DNA of 36,672 nt, taken from Lentihominibacter faecis. Its GTDB lineage: Bacteria; Bacillota; Clostridia; Peptostreptococcales; Anaerovoracaceae. The notes under the pieces were generated by a model that saw only the letters and a program-made list of their open reading frames with translations, was not told where the DNA came from and ran no database searches. Made by a program: the position numbers and the translations under genes. The stretch is taken from the NCBI RefSeq assembly GCF_014306095.1, contig NZ_JACRWC010000111.1:1-36672 (forward strand). The letters are read 5' to 3'. Every line of letters begins with the position of its first letter. Position 1 is the stretch's first letter. Of the stretch, positions 1 to 8,091 are shown in pieces.

Positions 1-1814
1 GTATCAAAGTCGGTACTTACGGTTTCCGGGTTGTTGTTCATGATAATAGCTTCATATCCAAGATCCTTGATAGCCCATACGCCCTGCACACAGCAGTAGT
101 CAAATTCGATACCCTGACCGATCCGGATCGGACCGGAACCGATAACCAGGATCTTCTTTTCGTGGCTCGGCACGCTCTCATCTTCTTCGTCGTAGCAGGA
201 GTAGTAGTACGGCGTTACCGCATCAAACTCCCCACCACAGGTATCAACCATTTTATATACCGGATAAATGTCATTATATACACGAATGTCCTGCAAAACA
301 TCTCTGGAAATGCCGGACAGCTCGATGATATCACTGTCAGTAAAGCCGCGGTATTCTGCCTCGTAAACCAGTTCCTTGGTGAGAGGCCCCTTCTGCAGCT
401 GGTGCTCCATGTCGATGATCCCCTGGATCTTGTTAAGGAACCAGCGGTCGATCTTGAGCATCTGATACAAAGCTTCCACGTCCATCAGTTCACGGCGCAT
501 CACTTCCGCGATACAGAAGATACGTTCATCGTCGCAGGCCTTCATCTTCTCGATCAGGTCCTCGTCGTTCAGGTTGGACACAAACGGGATGTGCAGACCG
601 TCGCACTTGATCTCGATGGAAGTCAGGGCTTTCAGCAGCGCACTCTCGAAGGTCCTGCAAATGGACATGACCTCACCGGTGGCTTTCATCTGGGTACCCA
701 GGTGCCTTGATGCCGTCCGGAACTTGTCAAACGGCCACTTCGGGAACTTTACGACAACGTAGTCGAGAACCGGCTCGAAGCAGGCACTCGTAGTCTGCGT
801 TACATAATTGGAAAGTTCATCCAGATTGTATCCCAGCGCGATCTTAGCTGCGATCTTGGCAATAGGATATCCTGCCGCCTTCGAAGCCAGAGCCGAAGAA
901 CGGCTTACGCGAGGATTTACCTCGATTACGATATATTTTCCCGTATCCGGATCCAGTGCGAACTGCACGTTGCAGCCGCCCTTGATTCCCAGGCTGCGTA
1001 TTATTTTAATAGATGCGTCACGGAGCATCTGATATTCTGCATCACGCAGCGTCTGCGTCGGGGCTACGACGATACTGTCACCTGTATGTACGCCTACCGG
1101 ATCCAGGTTTTCCATGCTGCAGATGATGATGCAGTTGTCTCTGCCGTCGCGGATCACTTCGTACTCGATTTCCTTCCATCCTGCTACAGATTTTTCCAGC
1201 AGGATCTGTCCGATAGCACTGTTCTCCATGCCTTTATAGCAAAGCATCTCCAGCTGTTCCATGTTTTCTGCGATACCGCCGCCTGTGCCGCCCAGTGTAT
1301 ATGCCGGACGAATGATCACAGGAAAGCCTTCTTCCTTGACGAAGTCGTAGCATTCTTCCATAGACGTTGCGATGATGCTGCTCGGGATCGGCTCGCCGAT
1401 CTCCTGCATCAGCTTCTTGAATTCTTCCCGGTCTTCCGCCTTTTTGATGCTTTCCCGGTTAACGCCCAGAAGCTCTGTGCCGTATTTTTTCAGAATGCCT
1501 TTGTGATCCAGCTCCATAGCCAGATTCAGACCTGTCTGTCCTCCAAATCCTGCCAGCATGCCGTCCGGACGTTCCTTGTCTAGGATCTGTTCCAGCGCCT
1601 CTTCCGTCAGCGGCTCCATATATACTTTATCCGCGATTCCTTTATCAGTCATGATGGTGGCAGGGTTGCTGTTGACCAGGATCGTTTCGATGCCTTCCTC
1701 CCGGATCGCCTTGCAGGCCTGTGTTCCGGCATAGTCAAATTCTGCTGCCTGTCCGATAACGATCGGACCTGATCCGATGATCAGGATCTTATTCAGTGAT
1801 GTTTTCTTAGGCAT
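1..1814 (-). CDS. carB: Carbamoyl-phosphate synthase large subunit (partial, C-terminus outside window)
   Basis: Large subunit of carbamoyl-phosphate synthase, which makes carbamoyl phosphate from bicarbonate, ATP and glutamine-derived ammonia for arginine and pyrimidine synthesis. About 604 codons are present of a family length near 1,070. They cover the first ATP-grasp synthetase half (N-terminal [68 protein letters not shown] segments), the oligomerisation region, and the start of the second half, where the dinucleotide-like motif recurs ([19 protein letters not shown]). It starts MPKKTSLNK at 1814 behind an AGGGGGACAGGG Shine-Dalgarno (SD) sequence. The ATG overlaps the end of carA by 8 bases, so translation is probably coupled. 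I saw no frame break; the gene is cut by the window edge. Confidence 0.97.
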   Translation of the reverse strand, partial: MPKKTSLNKILIIGSGPIVIGQAAEFDYAGTQACKAIREEGIETILVNSNPATIMTDKGIADKVYMEPLTEEALEQILDKERPDGMLAGFGGQTGLNLAMELDHKGILKKYGTELLGVNRESIKKAEDREEFKKLMQEIGEPIPSSIIATSMEECYDFVKEEGFPVIIRPAYTLGGTGGGIAENMEQLEMLCYKGMENSAIGQILLEKSVAGWKEIEYEVIRDGRDNCIIICSMENLDPVGVHTGDSIVVAPTQTLRDAEYQMLRDASIKIIRSLGIKGGCNVQFALDPDTGKYIVIEVNPRVSRSSALASKAAGYPIAKIAAKIALGYNLDELSNYVTQTTSACFEPVLDYVVVKFPKWPFDKFRTASRHLGTQMKATGEVMSICRTFESALLKALTSIEIKCDGLHIPFVSNLNDEDLIEKMKACDDERIFCIAEVMRRELMDVEALYQMLKIDRWFLNKIQGIIDMEHQLQKGPLTKELVYEAEYRGFTDSDIIELSGISRDVLQDIRVYNDIYPVYKMVDTCGGEFDAVTPYYYSCYDEEDESVPSHEKKILVIGSGPIRIGQGIEFDYCCVQGVWAIKDLGYEAIIMNNNPETVSTDFD

Positions 1815-2946
1815 TTTCCCTGTCCCCCTTCATTCTGTTGATAAACTTGTCAAACAAATAAGCATTGTCATCCGGCCCCGGAGATGCTTCAGGATGGAAC
1901 TGTACCGAGAAAATAGGCAGATCACGATGCTCCATACCTTCTACCGTTCCGTCGTTCAGATTCAGGTGCGTTACTTCCATTCCCTTCAGAATAATACTCT
2001 CGTGCTGTACAGCATATCCGTGGTTCTGTGAAGTGATATAGGAACGTTTGGTTTCCTTGTCATATACTCCGTGGTTTCCTCCACGGTGTCCGTACTTCAG
2101 TTTATATGTCTTGCCGCCCAGAGCCAGCGCCAGGATCTGATGTCCCATACAGATACCGAACATCGGCACTTCGCTGGTCCTTATCAGGTTGTGTACTTCC
2201 TCGATAGCTTCTTTTGCTTCCTCCGGATCTCCAGGTCCGTTGGTCAGGAAAATGCCATCCGGTTTTTCCTGCAAAATTTCCGCCGCAGGTGTTCCGTACG
2301 GATACACGGTAAGTCTGCAGTTTCTCACCTGCAGGCAACGCAGAATATTGGTTTTTACACCGAAATCCAGAACAGCCACCTCATACGGCTTTTCTTCCGT
2401 CACAGCAGTTGGTTCCAGAACATACTTTTCTTTTGTAGAAGCCTCCTTCATCCAGTCGCCTCTCAGCTCCCCTTTGCTGCAAAGCTCCTTCGCTTCCGCG
2501 ATTGAGATATCTTCTGTGCTAATAAGGCATTTCACCGTTCCAAACTTTCTGATTTTCTTTGTGATCTGCCTTGTATCAACACCGAACACACCGGGAACAT
2601 TCTGCTCCCTGAGCCACTGATCCAGGCTCATAACGCTGTTGCTGTTAGAAGGCATGTCACACAGATCCTTGATCACAAGTCCAAATGCATGAATCCCATC
2701 GGACTCATTATCAATATCACTGACCCCGTAATTTCCGATCAGCGGGTAGGTCATCGTAATGATCTGCCCCTTATAGGACGGGTCTGTCAAGATCTTCTGA
2801 TAACCTGTCATGGATGTGTTGAAAACCAGCTCTCCCACAGCAGTTCCCCGTGCGCCGAAGCCGATTCCTTTAAACACGGTCCCATCTTCCAGATAAATCA
2901 AACCTTCCATTTCTTCGATCGTTTTTACCATAATTCTCTCCATCAT
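1807..2946 (-). CDS. carA: Carbamoyl-phosphate synthase small (glutaminase) subunit
   Basis: Glutamine amidotransferase subunit that hydrolyses glutamine and passes ammonia to CarB. The N-terminal CPSase small-chain domain carries [17 protein letters not shown] and [12 protein letters not shown]. The C-terminal class I amidotransferase domain has the nucleophile motif FGICMGHQ and the histidine/glutamate motif [12 protein letters not shown]. Its length of 379 aa is normal. Two starts are possible: ATG at 2946 or ATG at 2931. The second (VKTIEEM) lies 4 nt behind GGAGAG, so it is an attractive alternative. It is first in a carA-carB operon with its own promoter. I see no PyrR-type attenuator in the short leader, only a small hairpin. 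Confidence 0.97.
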   Translation of the reverse strand: MMERIMVKTIEEMEGLIYLEDGTVFKGIGFGARGTAVGELVFNTSMTGYQKILTDPSYKGQIITMTYPLIGNYGVSDIDNESDGIHAFGLVIKDLCDMPSNSNSVMSLDQWLREQNVPGVFGVDTRQITKKIRKFGTVKCLISTEDISIAEAKELCSKGELRGDWMKEASTKEKYVLEPTAVTEEKPYEVAVLDFGVKTNILRCLQVRNCRLTVYPYGTPAAEILQEKPDGIFLTNGPGDPEEAKEAIEEVHNLIRTSEVPMFGICMGHQILALALGGKTYKLKYGHRGGNHGVYDKETKRSYITSQNHGYAVQHESIILKGMEVTHLNLNDGTVEGMEHRDLPIFSVQFHPEASPGPDDNAYLFDKFINRMKGDRENA

Positions 2947-2965
2947 CTTATTCTACACAGTGAAT

Positions 2966-2985
2966 AAGCGACATTTCTGTCGCTT
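2966..2985 (-). other. Leader hairpin of carA (8-bp stem, GAAA tetraloop)
   Basis: On the minus strand an 8-bp perfect stem (AAGCGACA with TGTCGCTT) closes a GAAA tetraloop (a GNRA loop). It begins only a few bases after the start predicted from the upstream promoter, so it would be the 5' end of the carA mRNA. No U tract follows, so it does not look like a terminator. A 5' hairpin of this kind may protect the mRNA from decay; that is inference. Confidence 0.5.
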
Positions 2986-2996
2986 CGTTATAAATA

Positions 2997-3025
2997 ATTA
3001 TACACGAAAACAAATGTTTATGCAA
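2997..3025 (-). promoter_or_regulatory. Sigma-A promoter for carAB
   Basis: Minus strand: -35 TTGCAT, 17-bp spacer, -10 TATAAT. Placed about 50 bases before the carA start. This is one of the best vegetative promoters in the window by eye. Confidence 0.75.
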
Positions 3026-3046
3026 GCACTTGTTCCGCATTTTCTA

Positions 3047-3547
3047 TCATTGATCTGAGGGATCCTGTTCGCTGTTCTGATGCTCTTTTGTCGTGTCCAC
3101 ATTCATGTAAACCGACGCACCCGACGCCACCAGCTTCCCTGTCTGCTCACTGTACGCTTCACAGGTCAACTGGGTGATCCGCCGTCCCGTGGCGATAGCC
3201 TTTGCAATAACCAGCATCCTGTCTCCCACTTTAACAGGCCGAATAAACTTGACGTCCAGACTGATAGTCGGCGCATAGTTTTTGCCCGCAAAAAAACGGG
3301 TCAATGCAGCAATCGTAATATCGAATGCCGTGCATATGATCCCGCCGTGAAGATGTCCTGCCCGATTTGCCTGCCATGGCTGAACGGGGAAAGCAAAGGT
3401 AATGGTTTTATCAGCAAAGCAACAGCCGGCATCATCCGCCTGCATCATGCCATTGATCAAATCCTTTTGCTGTATGTTGTTTTCCTGCAGCGTTTTTGCC
3501 ACATGGGCTTCCAGCTTTTGCTGTCCGCCGGATGTCCGATCTGTCAT
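3047..3547 (-). CDS. PaaI-type hotdog-fold thioesterase
   Basis: A 166-aa single-domain protein of the PaaI/YbgC-like hotdog thioesterase group, which hydrolyse acyl-CoA or aryl-CoA thioesters. The diagnostic segment is the helix motif HLHGGIICTAFD (HGG plus downstream Asp), followed by the strands SLDVKFIRPVKVGDRMLVIAKAI-type and ITQLTCEAYSEQTGKLVASG. A strong SD (GGGGAGG) sits 8 bases before the ATG. It has its own promoter, and a terminator separates it from the nitroreductase upstream, so it is probably monocistronic. The substrate cannot be told from sequence. The C-terminal tail (after YMNVD) is polar and likely disordered. Confidence 0.85.
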   Translation of the reverse strand: MTDRTSGGQQKLEAHVAKTLQENNIQQKDLINGMMQADDAGCCFADKTITFAFPVQPWQANRAGHLHGGIICTAFDITIAALTRFFAGKNYAPTISLDVKFIRPVKVGDRMLVIAKAIATGRRITQLTCEAYSEQTGKLVASGASVYMNVDTTKEHQNSEQDPSDQ

Positions 3548-3569
3548 ACGCCGTACCTCCCCTTTGTAT

Positions 3570-3598
3570 ATAATACTACAAATCCATCAAACAATCAA
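3570..3598 (-). promoter_or_regulatory. Promoter for the PaaI-like gene
   Basis: Minus strand: -35 TTGATT, 17-bp spacer, -10 TATTAT, followed by the SD and ATG of the thioesterase gene. Good spacing; hexamers 4/6 and 5/6. Confidence 0.55.
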
Positions 3599-3602
3599 AT
3601 CT

Positions 3603-3640
3603 AAAAATGAGATGAGACACAAAATCCCACCTCATTTTTT
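3603..3640 (-). terminator. Intrinsic terminator after the nitroreductase
   Basis: Inverted repeat with arms AAAAATGAG and CTCATTTTT around a 19-base loop; on the minus strand the 3' arm itself ends in the T run. It lies just after the nitroreductase stop and just before the promoter of the next gene, where a terminator is expected. Confidence 0.6.
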
Positions 3641-3645
3641 GATTC

Positions 3646-4173
3646 TTATTTATCTGCGTAGATGATCCTGCCTTCTCGTCTCTCCTTTGGCTCAGGAAGT
3701 TCACAGTCAGCATATCCGAGAGCCAGCGCTCCGACACCTGCAAAGTTTTCCGGGACACCCCATTTCTTCATGAGCTTCTTGCCTTCTTCTGTTTCGAACA
3801 TCTGACGTTCTCTGTGGATCCATCTGGAAGCCAGACCGATGGAATGAGCTGCAAGCATCATGGTATCCAGCACGCAACTTGCATCCTCGATGTATGTGGT
3901 TCTGTCCGTCGGAGCCAATACCAGAATGACTGTAGGTGCATCGTAGTACGGATTGCTGGTAGCGTTCATGACCGCCGCATTCATACGAACGATCTGAGCC
4001 ATAGTATCCTTGTCCTGCACCACTACCATGACCGGACTCTGCATTCCCATGCCGGACGGCGCATACAGTCCAGCATGGAGAACCGTCTGCAGTTCTTCGT
4101 CCGTGATCTGCTGATCCTTGTACTGTTTGATAGATCTTCTCGTGATTATATTCTGGATTACTTCGTTTGTCAT
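3646..4173 (-). CDS. Nitroreductase-family flavoprotein
   Basis: A 175-aa FMN-dependent nitroreductase-fold protein. It has the N-terminal phosphate-binding motif TRRSIKQYKDQQIT, the active-site helix APSGMGMQSP and a C-terminal GALALGYADCELPEPKER segment typical of the family. Such enzymes reduce nitroaromatics, quinones or flavins with NAD(P)H; the physiological substrate is unknown. The SD GGGAGAG precedes the ATG. A near-consensus promoter upstream and a terminator downstream make it a single-gene unit. Confidence 0.87.
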   Translation of the reverse strand: MTNEVIQNIITRRSIKQYKDQQITDEELQTVLHAGLYAPSGMGMQSPVMVVVQDKDTMAQIVRMNAAVMNATSNPYYDAPTVILVLAPTDRTTYIEDASCVLDTMMLAAHSIGLASRWIHRERQMFETEEGKKLMKKWGVPENFAGVGALALGYADCELPEPKERREGRIIYADK

Positions 4174-4206
4174 TTGAATCTCTCCCTTCCGTTTTTTACC
4201 GTTCTT

Positions 4207-4236
4207 ATTTTACTCTTTTTCAGGTAAAATTGTCAA
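4207..4236 (-). promoter_or_regulatory. Promoter for the nitroreductase
   Basis: Minus strand: -35 TTGACA (perfect), 18-bp spacer, -10 TAAAAT. It lies in the 69-base gap between the MFS gene end and the nitroreductase start. Confidence 0.7.
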
Positions 4237-4242
4237 ACATAT

Positions 4243-5490
4243 CTATGTGTTTTTCCTGTGAACTGCATCCTTATCCACGCTGAGATGACTGGCGCTGACC
4301 AGCTTTACGAGCAGCACGATGAGAAGCGTTCCCGCAGTGGAAACAAGTGTCCCTGTCAGCAGGAGCATCTTCGAGCTACAAAGGTCCAGAATCATGCCTC
4401 CTGCGACGCTTCCGATAATATTTCCCAGGGTGATGGCTACCGTAAACATGGCCTGTCCACGTAAAGCTTCCCCCTTATCCATGATGGCATCGATAAAACT
4501 GACCATAGCAGGGAACAGCAGCCCATACCCGATGATCTGGCAGAGCTGCGCCAGATAAAACACCACCATAGAATCAGCCAGGTACATCACGAAGATTTTG
4601 ATGGTAAAAAACACAGCTGACAGCCTCAGCAAAAAAACATAGGAAAAGTGCATTTTCAACTTATGAAATGCGATCATCGCCGGCATTTCACAAACGCAGA
4701 GGAGCAAGATCACAACGCCCATATCGCTGGTATCCCCACCGATACCCTGTACGATCTGAAGCGTAAAATTTTCCTGTATCACATTGCCGAAAAACAAAGC
4801 GATAATGCCAAGGCTCATAAATGCAAAAATCCGGTTGCGCCGCATAAACTCCAGAATTCCGATAGACTGCCGCGCCGGATTCTTTGCAGGATCAAAATTC
4901 TTCGGAATATCCTTATGGCTCGACATAGTCTTCTTGTAATGATGCCCGGTAGCGAAGATCACCAGCGTCAGAAGGGCCAGATTTACCAGTGCCAGATATA
5001 GGACGATCTCCGGCTGGAACCAGACAACCAGATAGCCCAGCACGAAGCTGATACCGCCAGCCGCCAAGGATCCCATGCTCCGTCCCACGCCGTAATTGAC
5101 CTGCAGGCCCGTCTCCTCCAGCTTGAAACTGAGAGCATTGACGAAGGGATGCATGGCGGTATGCAGGATGATCACGCCTACATAAGCGATGGTCAGCGCT
5201 GCGGATTTTTCACCGATCAAGAGTACCGCAAATACGCCAGCCGCCAAAAGCAAAGTCAGCATCTTGATCATTCCGATGCTGTCCAAGCGGGAAGACCGAT
5301 CCGTCACATGGGTGATCACCGTCTGCAGAAGGATAGCCAGCACACTGCCCACCGCGATGATCGTCCCGATGGACGCATTGGTGTAGTCTTTTTCCAGCAG
5401 CAGCACAGAAACAAAGGATCCTGCTACCGTGTACAGCATCCAGTAGATAGCCTGAACTAGTGCGAAATCAATATTTAAAAGTCGTTTCAT
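4243..5490 (-). CDS. MFS transporter
   Basis: A 415-aa polytopic membrane protein of the major facilitator superfamily with about 12 hydrophobic segments. The loop after TM2 carries THVTDRSSRLDS in the place of the MFS DRxxR signature. A second half begins after the basic cytoplasmic loop (SHKDIPKNFDPAKNPARQS). Overall it resembles the LacY/nucleoside-symporter/phenylpropionate-permease branch rather than EmrB-type pumps. The SD is AGGAGAG, 6 bases before ATG. It lies 153 bases downstream of the MerR/GyrI-like regulator gene on the same strand. Such regulators often control a neighbouring exporter, so drug or toxic-metabolite efflux is plausible but not shown. Confidence 0.85.
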   Translation of the reverse strand: MKRLLNIDFALVQAIYWMLYTVAGSFVSVLLLEKDYTNASIGTIIAVGSVLAILLQTVITHVTDRSSRLDSIGMIKMLTLLLAAGVFAVLLIGEKSAALTIAYVGVIILHTAMHPFVNALSFKLEETGLQVNYGVGRSMGSLAAGGISFVLGYLVVWFQPEIVLYLALVNLALLTLVIFATGHHYKKTMSSHKDIPKNFDPAKNPARQSIGILEFMRRNRIFAFMSLGIIALFFGNVIQENFTLQIVQGIGGDTSDMGVVILLLCVCEMPAMIAFHKLKMHFSYVFLLRLSAVFFTIKIFVMYLADSMVVFYLAQLCQIIGYGLLFPAMVSFIDAIMDKGEALRGQAMFTVAITLGNIIGSVAGGMILDLCSSKMLLLTGTLVSTAGTLLIVLLVKLVSASHLSVDKDAVHRKNT

Positions 5491-5515
5491 TAATTTCTCT
5501 CCTGCTATAACTACA

Positions 5516-5552
5516 ATATGCTACTGTCGGTACTTGATCAACAGCAGCATAT
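5516..5552 (-). promoter_or_regulatory. 12-bp inverted repeat in the leader of the MFS gene
   Basis: In the 153-base gap between the regulator and transporter genes, arms ATATGCTGCTGT and ACAGTAGCATAT can pair over 12 bp (one G-U) around a 13-base loop. A weak promoter-like pair (TTGATC, 17 bp, TATTGT) overlaps the loop and 3' arm. No T tract follows, so an operator or mRNA structure is more likely than a terminator. No other feature is evident in this gap. Confidence 0.4.
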
Positions 5553-5643
5553 CGCAGTTTACTATTTCTTTTTTCTTTCATGAAAAACAAATTGCTAAGT
5601 TATGGTATGAGGTCTCCTCGCCTGCTACCCGCTCCCGACAGAT

Positions 5644-6516
5644 TCACAGCGTTCGCCGCTTCACCGAGATCTGGATGTGAGTCACCAGTTCCTCATCGAT
5701 TTTCGTATCGATGGTGTCCACGAGAAAAATCTCGTAGATGTCCCCTGTGATTTCAAGATTATTCGCTTCAATATACTTGAGAAGCCGCTGGTAACTTTCC
5801 TCCATGTGCTCCAGGCTGCCACCGTGATACAGGCAAGCATACGATCCGCCCGGCACCTTTTTCGCTTTATTGCTCTGCGATTCTCCCACCAGCATATTCC
5901 CTGCCGCACGCGGCCTGTCAAATCGTCCAGAAAGAATATCTCCTTTCGCCTTAACACAGATCGATGGACCCATACTCCAGAAATTTTCCTGACCGAGCTC
6001 CTCTAAAACATCACTTAGAAGCATATCATAGGATTTTCCTTTAGAAAAGTCAGCCGAAACATTCTGCTCTTTGATCCGTGATTTTCGTTTCACACTCTCT
6101 CCATGTGATAAAATCGCCAGCCTGTCTGGATATTCCCGGATTTCAGGCTCCTGTTTCTCCAGATCCAGATTGTCCGTAAGATCAAAGTAATGGATGTTTC
6201 TAAGTAACTGCAACCGAATGCCCTGCAGTTCCCCGATCTGCTTGTTGATTTGATCCAGTTGAAGAAAAAAATTCTGCCGGGTAGCTTCTTTGCATCGACG
6301 ATCAAAAAGCTTTTTCATATCTGCCAGAGGCATACCCAGTTTTTTCAGATACTTGATCGTATTTAAAAACAGGAAGTCCTCATACTTGTAATATCGATAT
6401 CCATTTTCCCCCATTACGCTAGGATGAATCAGACCGATTTTATCATAATAACGCAGCGTATCTGCCGATATTGAACAGATCCGTGCCGTTTCTCCTACTG
6501 TAAATCCCGGTTTCAT
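5644..6516 (-). CDS. MerR-family transcriptional regulator with GyrI/BmrR-like effector domain
   Basis: A 290-aa regulator. Residues 1-70 form a MerR winged helix-turn-helix (FTVGETARICSISADTLRYYDKIGL, then NGYRYYKYEDF). Residues about 75-110 form the dimerisation coiled coil. The C-terminal half (IREYPDRLAILSHGE to THIQISVKR) looks like a GyrI-like/AraC effector-binding domain as in BmrR, with a FLVDTIDTKIDEELVTHIQ-type ending. These proteins usually bind hydrophobic or cationic ligands and activate efflux genes from 19-bp-spaced promoters. Its own promoter has such a spacing, suggesting autoregulation. The MFS gene downstream is the likely target. Confidence 0.87.
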   Translation of the reverse strand: MKPGFTVGETARICSISADTLRYYDKIGLIHPSVMGENGYRYYKYEDFLFLNTIKYLKKLGMPLADMKKLFDRRCKEATRQNFFLQLDQINKQIGELQGIRLQLLRNIHYFDLTDNLDLEKQEPEIREYPDRLAILSHGESVKRKSRIKEQNVSADFSKGKSYDMLLSDVLEELGQENFWSMGPSICVKAKGDILSGRFDRPRAAGNMLVGESQSNKAKKVPGGSYACLYHGGSLEHMEESYQRLLKYIEANNLEITGDIYEIFLVDTIDTKIDEELVTHIQISVKRRTL

Positions 6517-6549
6517 TATAAAGCACCTCTGTTGTCTATCACTGGTATT

Positions 6550-6580
6550 ATTATAAAGGTTGGAGTAGCTCTAATGTCAA
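6550..6580 (-). promoter_or_regulatory. MerR-type promoter with 19-bp spacer
   Basis: Minus strand: TTGACA, 19-bp spacer, TATAAT, both hexamers perfect. Overlong 19-20 bp spacers are the hallmark of promoters twisted into activity by MerR-family proteins. The spacer contains the small dyad GAG-CTA-CTC. It drives the merR-like gene itself. Confidence 0.7.
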
Positions 6581-6672
6581 GAGGTACGGCAATAAATGTT
6601 TAAGAAAAAGAAAACTTAATATCAGCTATAAATATATCCGTCAAAAAAATCCTCTGCAGCACAAAATTTTCT

Positions 6673-6702
6673 TTGACATTCCCCATGTGTCTAGTGTATA
6701 AT
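6673..6702 (+). promoter_or_regulatory. Promoter of tRNA-Arg
   Basis: Plus strand: TTGACA, 18-bp spacer, TATAAT, both perfect, ending 23 bases before the tRNA. Confidence 0.8.
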
Positions 6703-6725
6703 TATTAATGTTGTAAACTGAATAA

Positions 6726-6802
6726 GCGCTATTAGCTCAATTGGATAGAGTAACGCACTACGAATGCGGAGGTTTGGGGTTCGAGTCCCTAATGGCGCGC
6801 CA
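6726..6802 (+). tRNA. tRNA-Arg (anticodon ACG), CCA encoded
   Basis: A 77-base cloverleaf can be folded. The acceptor arms are GCGCTAT and ATGGCGC. The D arm is GCTC/GAGT with loop AATTGGATA. The anticodon loop is CTACGAA (anticodon ACG, decoding CGN arginine codons). The variable loop has 5 bases, and the T arm carries TTCGAGT. Discriminator G is followed by encoded CCA. A single-gene unit with promoter and terminator. Confidence 0.95.
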
Positions 6803-6807
6803 AAATG

Positions 6808-6839
6808 AAAGCACCTATGAAGTGGGTGCTTTTATTTTT
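6808..6839 (+). terminator. Intrinsic terminator of tRNA-Arg
   Basis: Stem AAAGCACC / GGTGCTTT (8 bp) with a 9-base loop, then TTTTATTTTTG. Starts 5 bases after the CCA end. Confidence 0.85.
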
Positions 6840-6891
6840 GTGTGCATAGAATAGAGGGACTCGAAGCCGAAAGGGCCTGAGCGGCCGGGAA

Positions 6892-7239
6892 ATCATGAAT
6901 TCCCAGATCACGAAAAAAAACGGCCTTGATTTGGATTTTTTACTTCTTATGATCTGTGCCTTCCTTCATGAATTCCCATTTTTCAAAATAAAACAGCAAG
7001 TTGGGAACTGCTTTACAAGATATTTACAGCGCAGAGAAAAACAGTTCCCAGAAAAACAGTTTTTATATCTTTTGAGGAATCATAATGTGTGCCGCGCATG
7101 GATCTTGAAACATTTACAGTATCGAACTTCCCATATGGCTTTGAAAAAATCAAATCTGGGAATTCATGATGCAAGCAAACATCTGAATCGAGAGATTAAT
7201 TCCCAATTAGATCAAATAATTTTCGATCTGGGAATTCAT
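6892..7239. repeat. Cluster of eight TTCCCA inverted/direct repeats
   Basis: The 500-base gap between tRNA-Arg and sigF has no convincing gene but holds eight copies of a TTCCCA (or TGGGAA) core in both orientations. ATCATGAATTCCCAGAT (6892-6908) is exactly inverted at 7154-7170, and 15 bases of it again at 7225-7239. TCATGAATTCCCA recurs at 6966-6978. TGGGAACTG (7002-7010) pairs with CAGTTCCCA (7042-7050). AATTCCCA (7198-7205) pairs with TGGGAATT (7229-7236). A further core lies at 7128-7133. The stretch is AT-rich compared with flanking genes. Its function is unknown: structured RNA, protein-binding cluster or degenerate mobile repeat are all possible. Confidence 0.75.
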
Positions 7240-7288
7240 AGTGCAGATAAAAACGTGGTCTCCTGCCCACTGAACAAAGGGCTATGCT

Positions 7289-7350
7289 CCCCTGCCTCCC
7301 AGCACTAGAATCCCAGGCTCCAAACCCCTGCCTCCCAGCACTAGCATCCC
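7289..7350. repeat. Tandem duplication, 26-bp unit, 36-bp period
   Basis: The unit at 7289-7314 and its copy at 7325-7350 match at 25 of 26 positions (core CTGCCTCCCAGCACTAG), separated by 10 unrelated bases. It sits immediately after the sigF stop. Only two copies and no array, so it is not a CRISPR. Confidence 0.75.
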
Positions 7351-7356
7351 GCACTC

Positions 7357-8091
7357 CTACCCCATCATCTTCTCCCGCATCCGCTCCAGCACTTTCTTCT
7401 CGATACGTGAGACCTGGACCTGGGAAATCCCCAGGATCCCGGCAATCTGCTGTTGAGTCATGTCCTTGAAGTAGCGGAGGACAATGATCTGTCGCTCCCG
7501 TTCCTCCAGATCCCGGATGGCGGTCTTCAGATCGATAAGATCTACATTCTGCGCCTCCTCATCCACGTATTCACCACCGTGCATTCCTTCCGGGATCGCT
7601 TCATTGTCCAGACTCTCGATGCTGGACAGAGATTCAATAGCTTCCAGGATCTCCAAAACATGCTCCCTTGAGATCCCCATCTTATCAGCCAGCCAGCTGA
7701 CTCTCGGACTGACGCCATGTTTATGATAATATTCCTGCTGAAGTTTCTTGAGATTTTTCATCTCTGTTTTCATCTGTCTGCCGATTTTGATTTTACCGTC
7801 ATCACGGATATAACGCTTGATTTCTCCCATTATCATCGGGACTGCATAGGTCGAAAACATAACGTTATAGCCCGTGTCGAACCGGTCGATGGCTTTGACC
7901 AGTCCCACGAATCCTACCTGCATCAGGTCCTCCGGCTCATAGTATCCCGATGCATATCTCATTGCCAGGTTCTTTACCAGCCCGATATTCTGATCGACTA
8001 TCAGATCCCGCGCCCGGCGGTCTCCGTTTTGTGCTGCGTCAATTAGTTTGTATGTATCCTCCTTAGCAACCGGTACATATTTATAGGGCAC
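7357..8091 (-). CDS. sigF: Forespore sigma factor sigma-F
   Basis: RNA polymerase sigma factor for early forespore transcription. It is 244 aa with region 2 (RARDLIVDQNIGLVKNLA, YEPEDLMQVGFVGLVKAIDRFD, FSTYAVPMIMGEIKRYIRDD), region 3 and region 4 (LEERERQIIVLRYFKDMTQQQIAGILGISQVQVSRIEKK). The start is GTG at 8091, which overlaps the last 11 bases of spoIIAB, the expected translational coupling. No other start lies nearby and the SD is weak. It is held inactive by SpoIIAB. The operon order spoIIAA-spoIIAB-sigF is conserved. I see no clear terminator after the stop; the next feature is a tandem repeat. Confidence 0.96.
   Translation of the reverse strand: MPYKYVPVAKEDTYKLIDAAQNGDRRARDLIVDQNIGLVKNLAMRYASGYYEPEDLMQVGFVGLVKAIDRFDTGYNVMFSTYAVPMIMGEIKRYIRDDGKIKIGRQMKTEMKNLKKLQQEYYHKHGVSPRVSWLADKMGISREHVLEILEAIESLSSIESLDNEAIPEGMHGGEYVDEEAQNVDLIDLKTAIRDLEERERQIIVLRYFKDMTQQQIAGILGISQVQVSRIEKKVLERMREKMMG

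Noticed and set aside
6892..7170. Phase-variable invertible promoter
   Set aside because: The 17-bp inverted repeats would allow it, but there is no recombinase nearby, no promoter oriented towards a gene, and the flanking genes are convergent; kept only as an alternative to test.
6895..7308. 137-codon open frame through the TTCCCA repeat cluster
   Set aside because: No SD, the frame is built from the repeats themselves, and the protein shows no family resemblance or codon bias like its neighbours.
7289..7350. CRISPR array
   Set aside because: Only two units with a 10-base gap, no further repeats and no cas genes.
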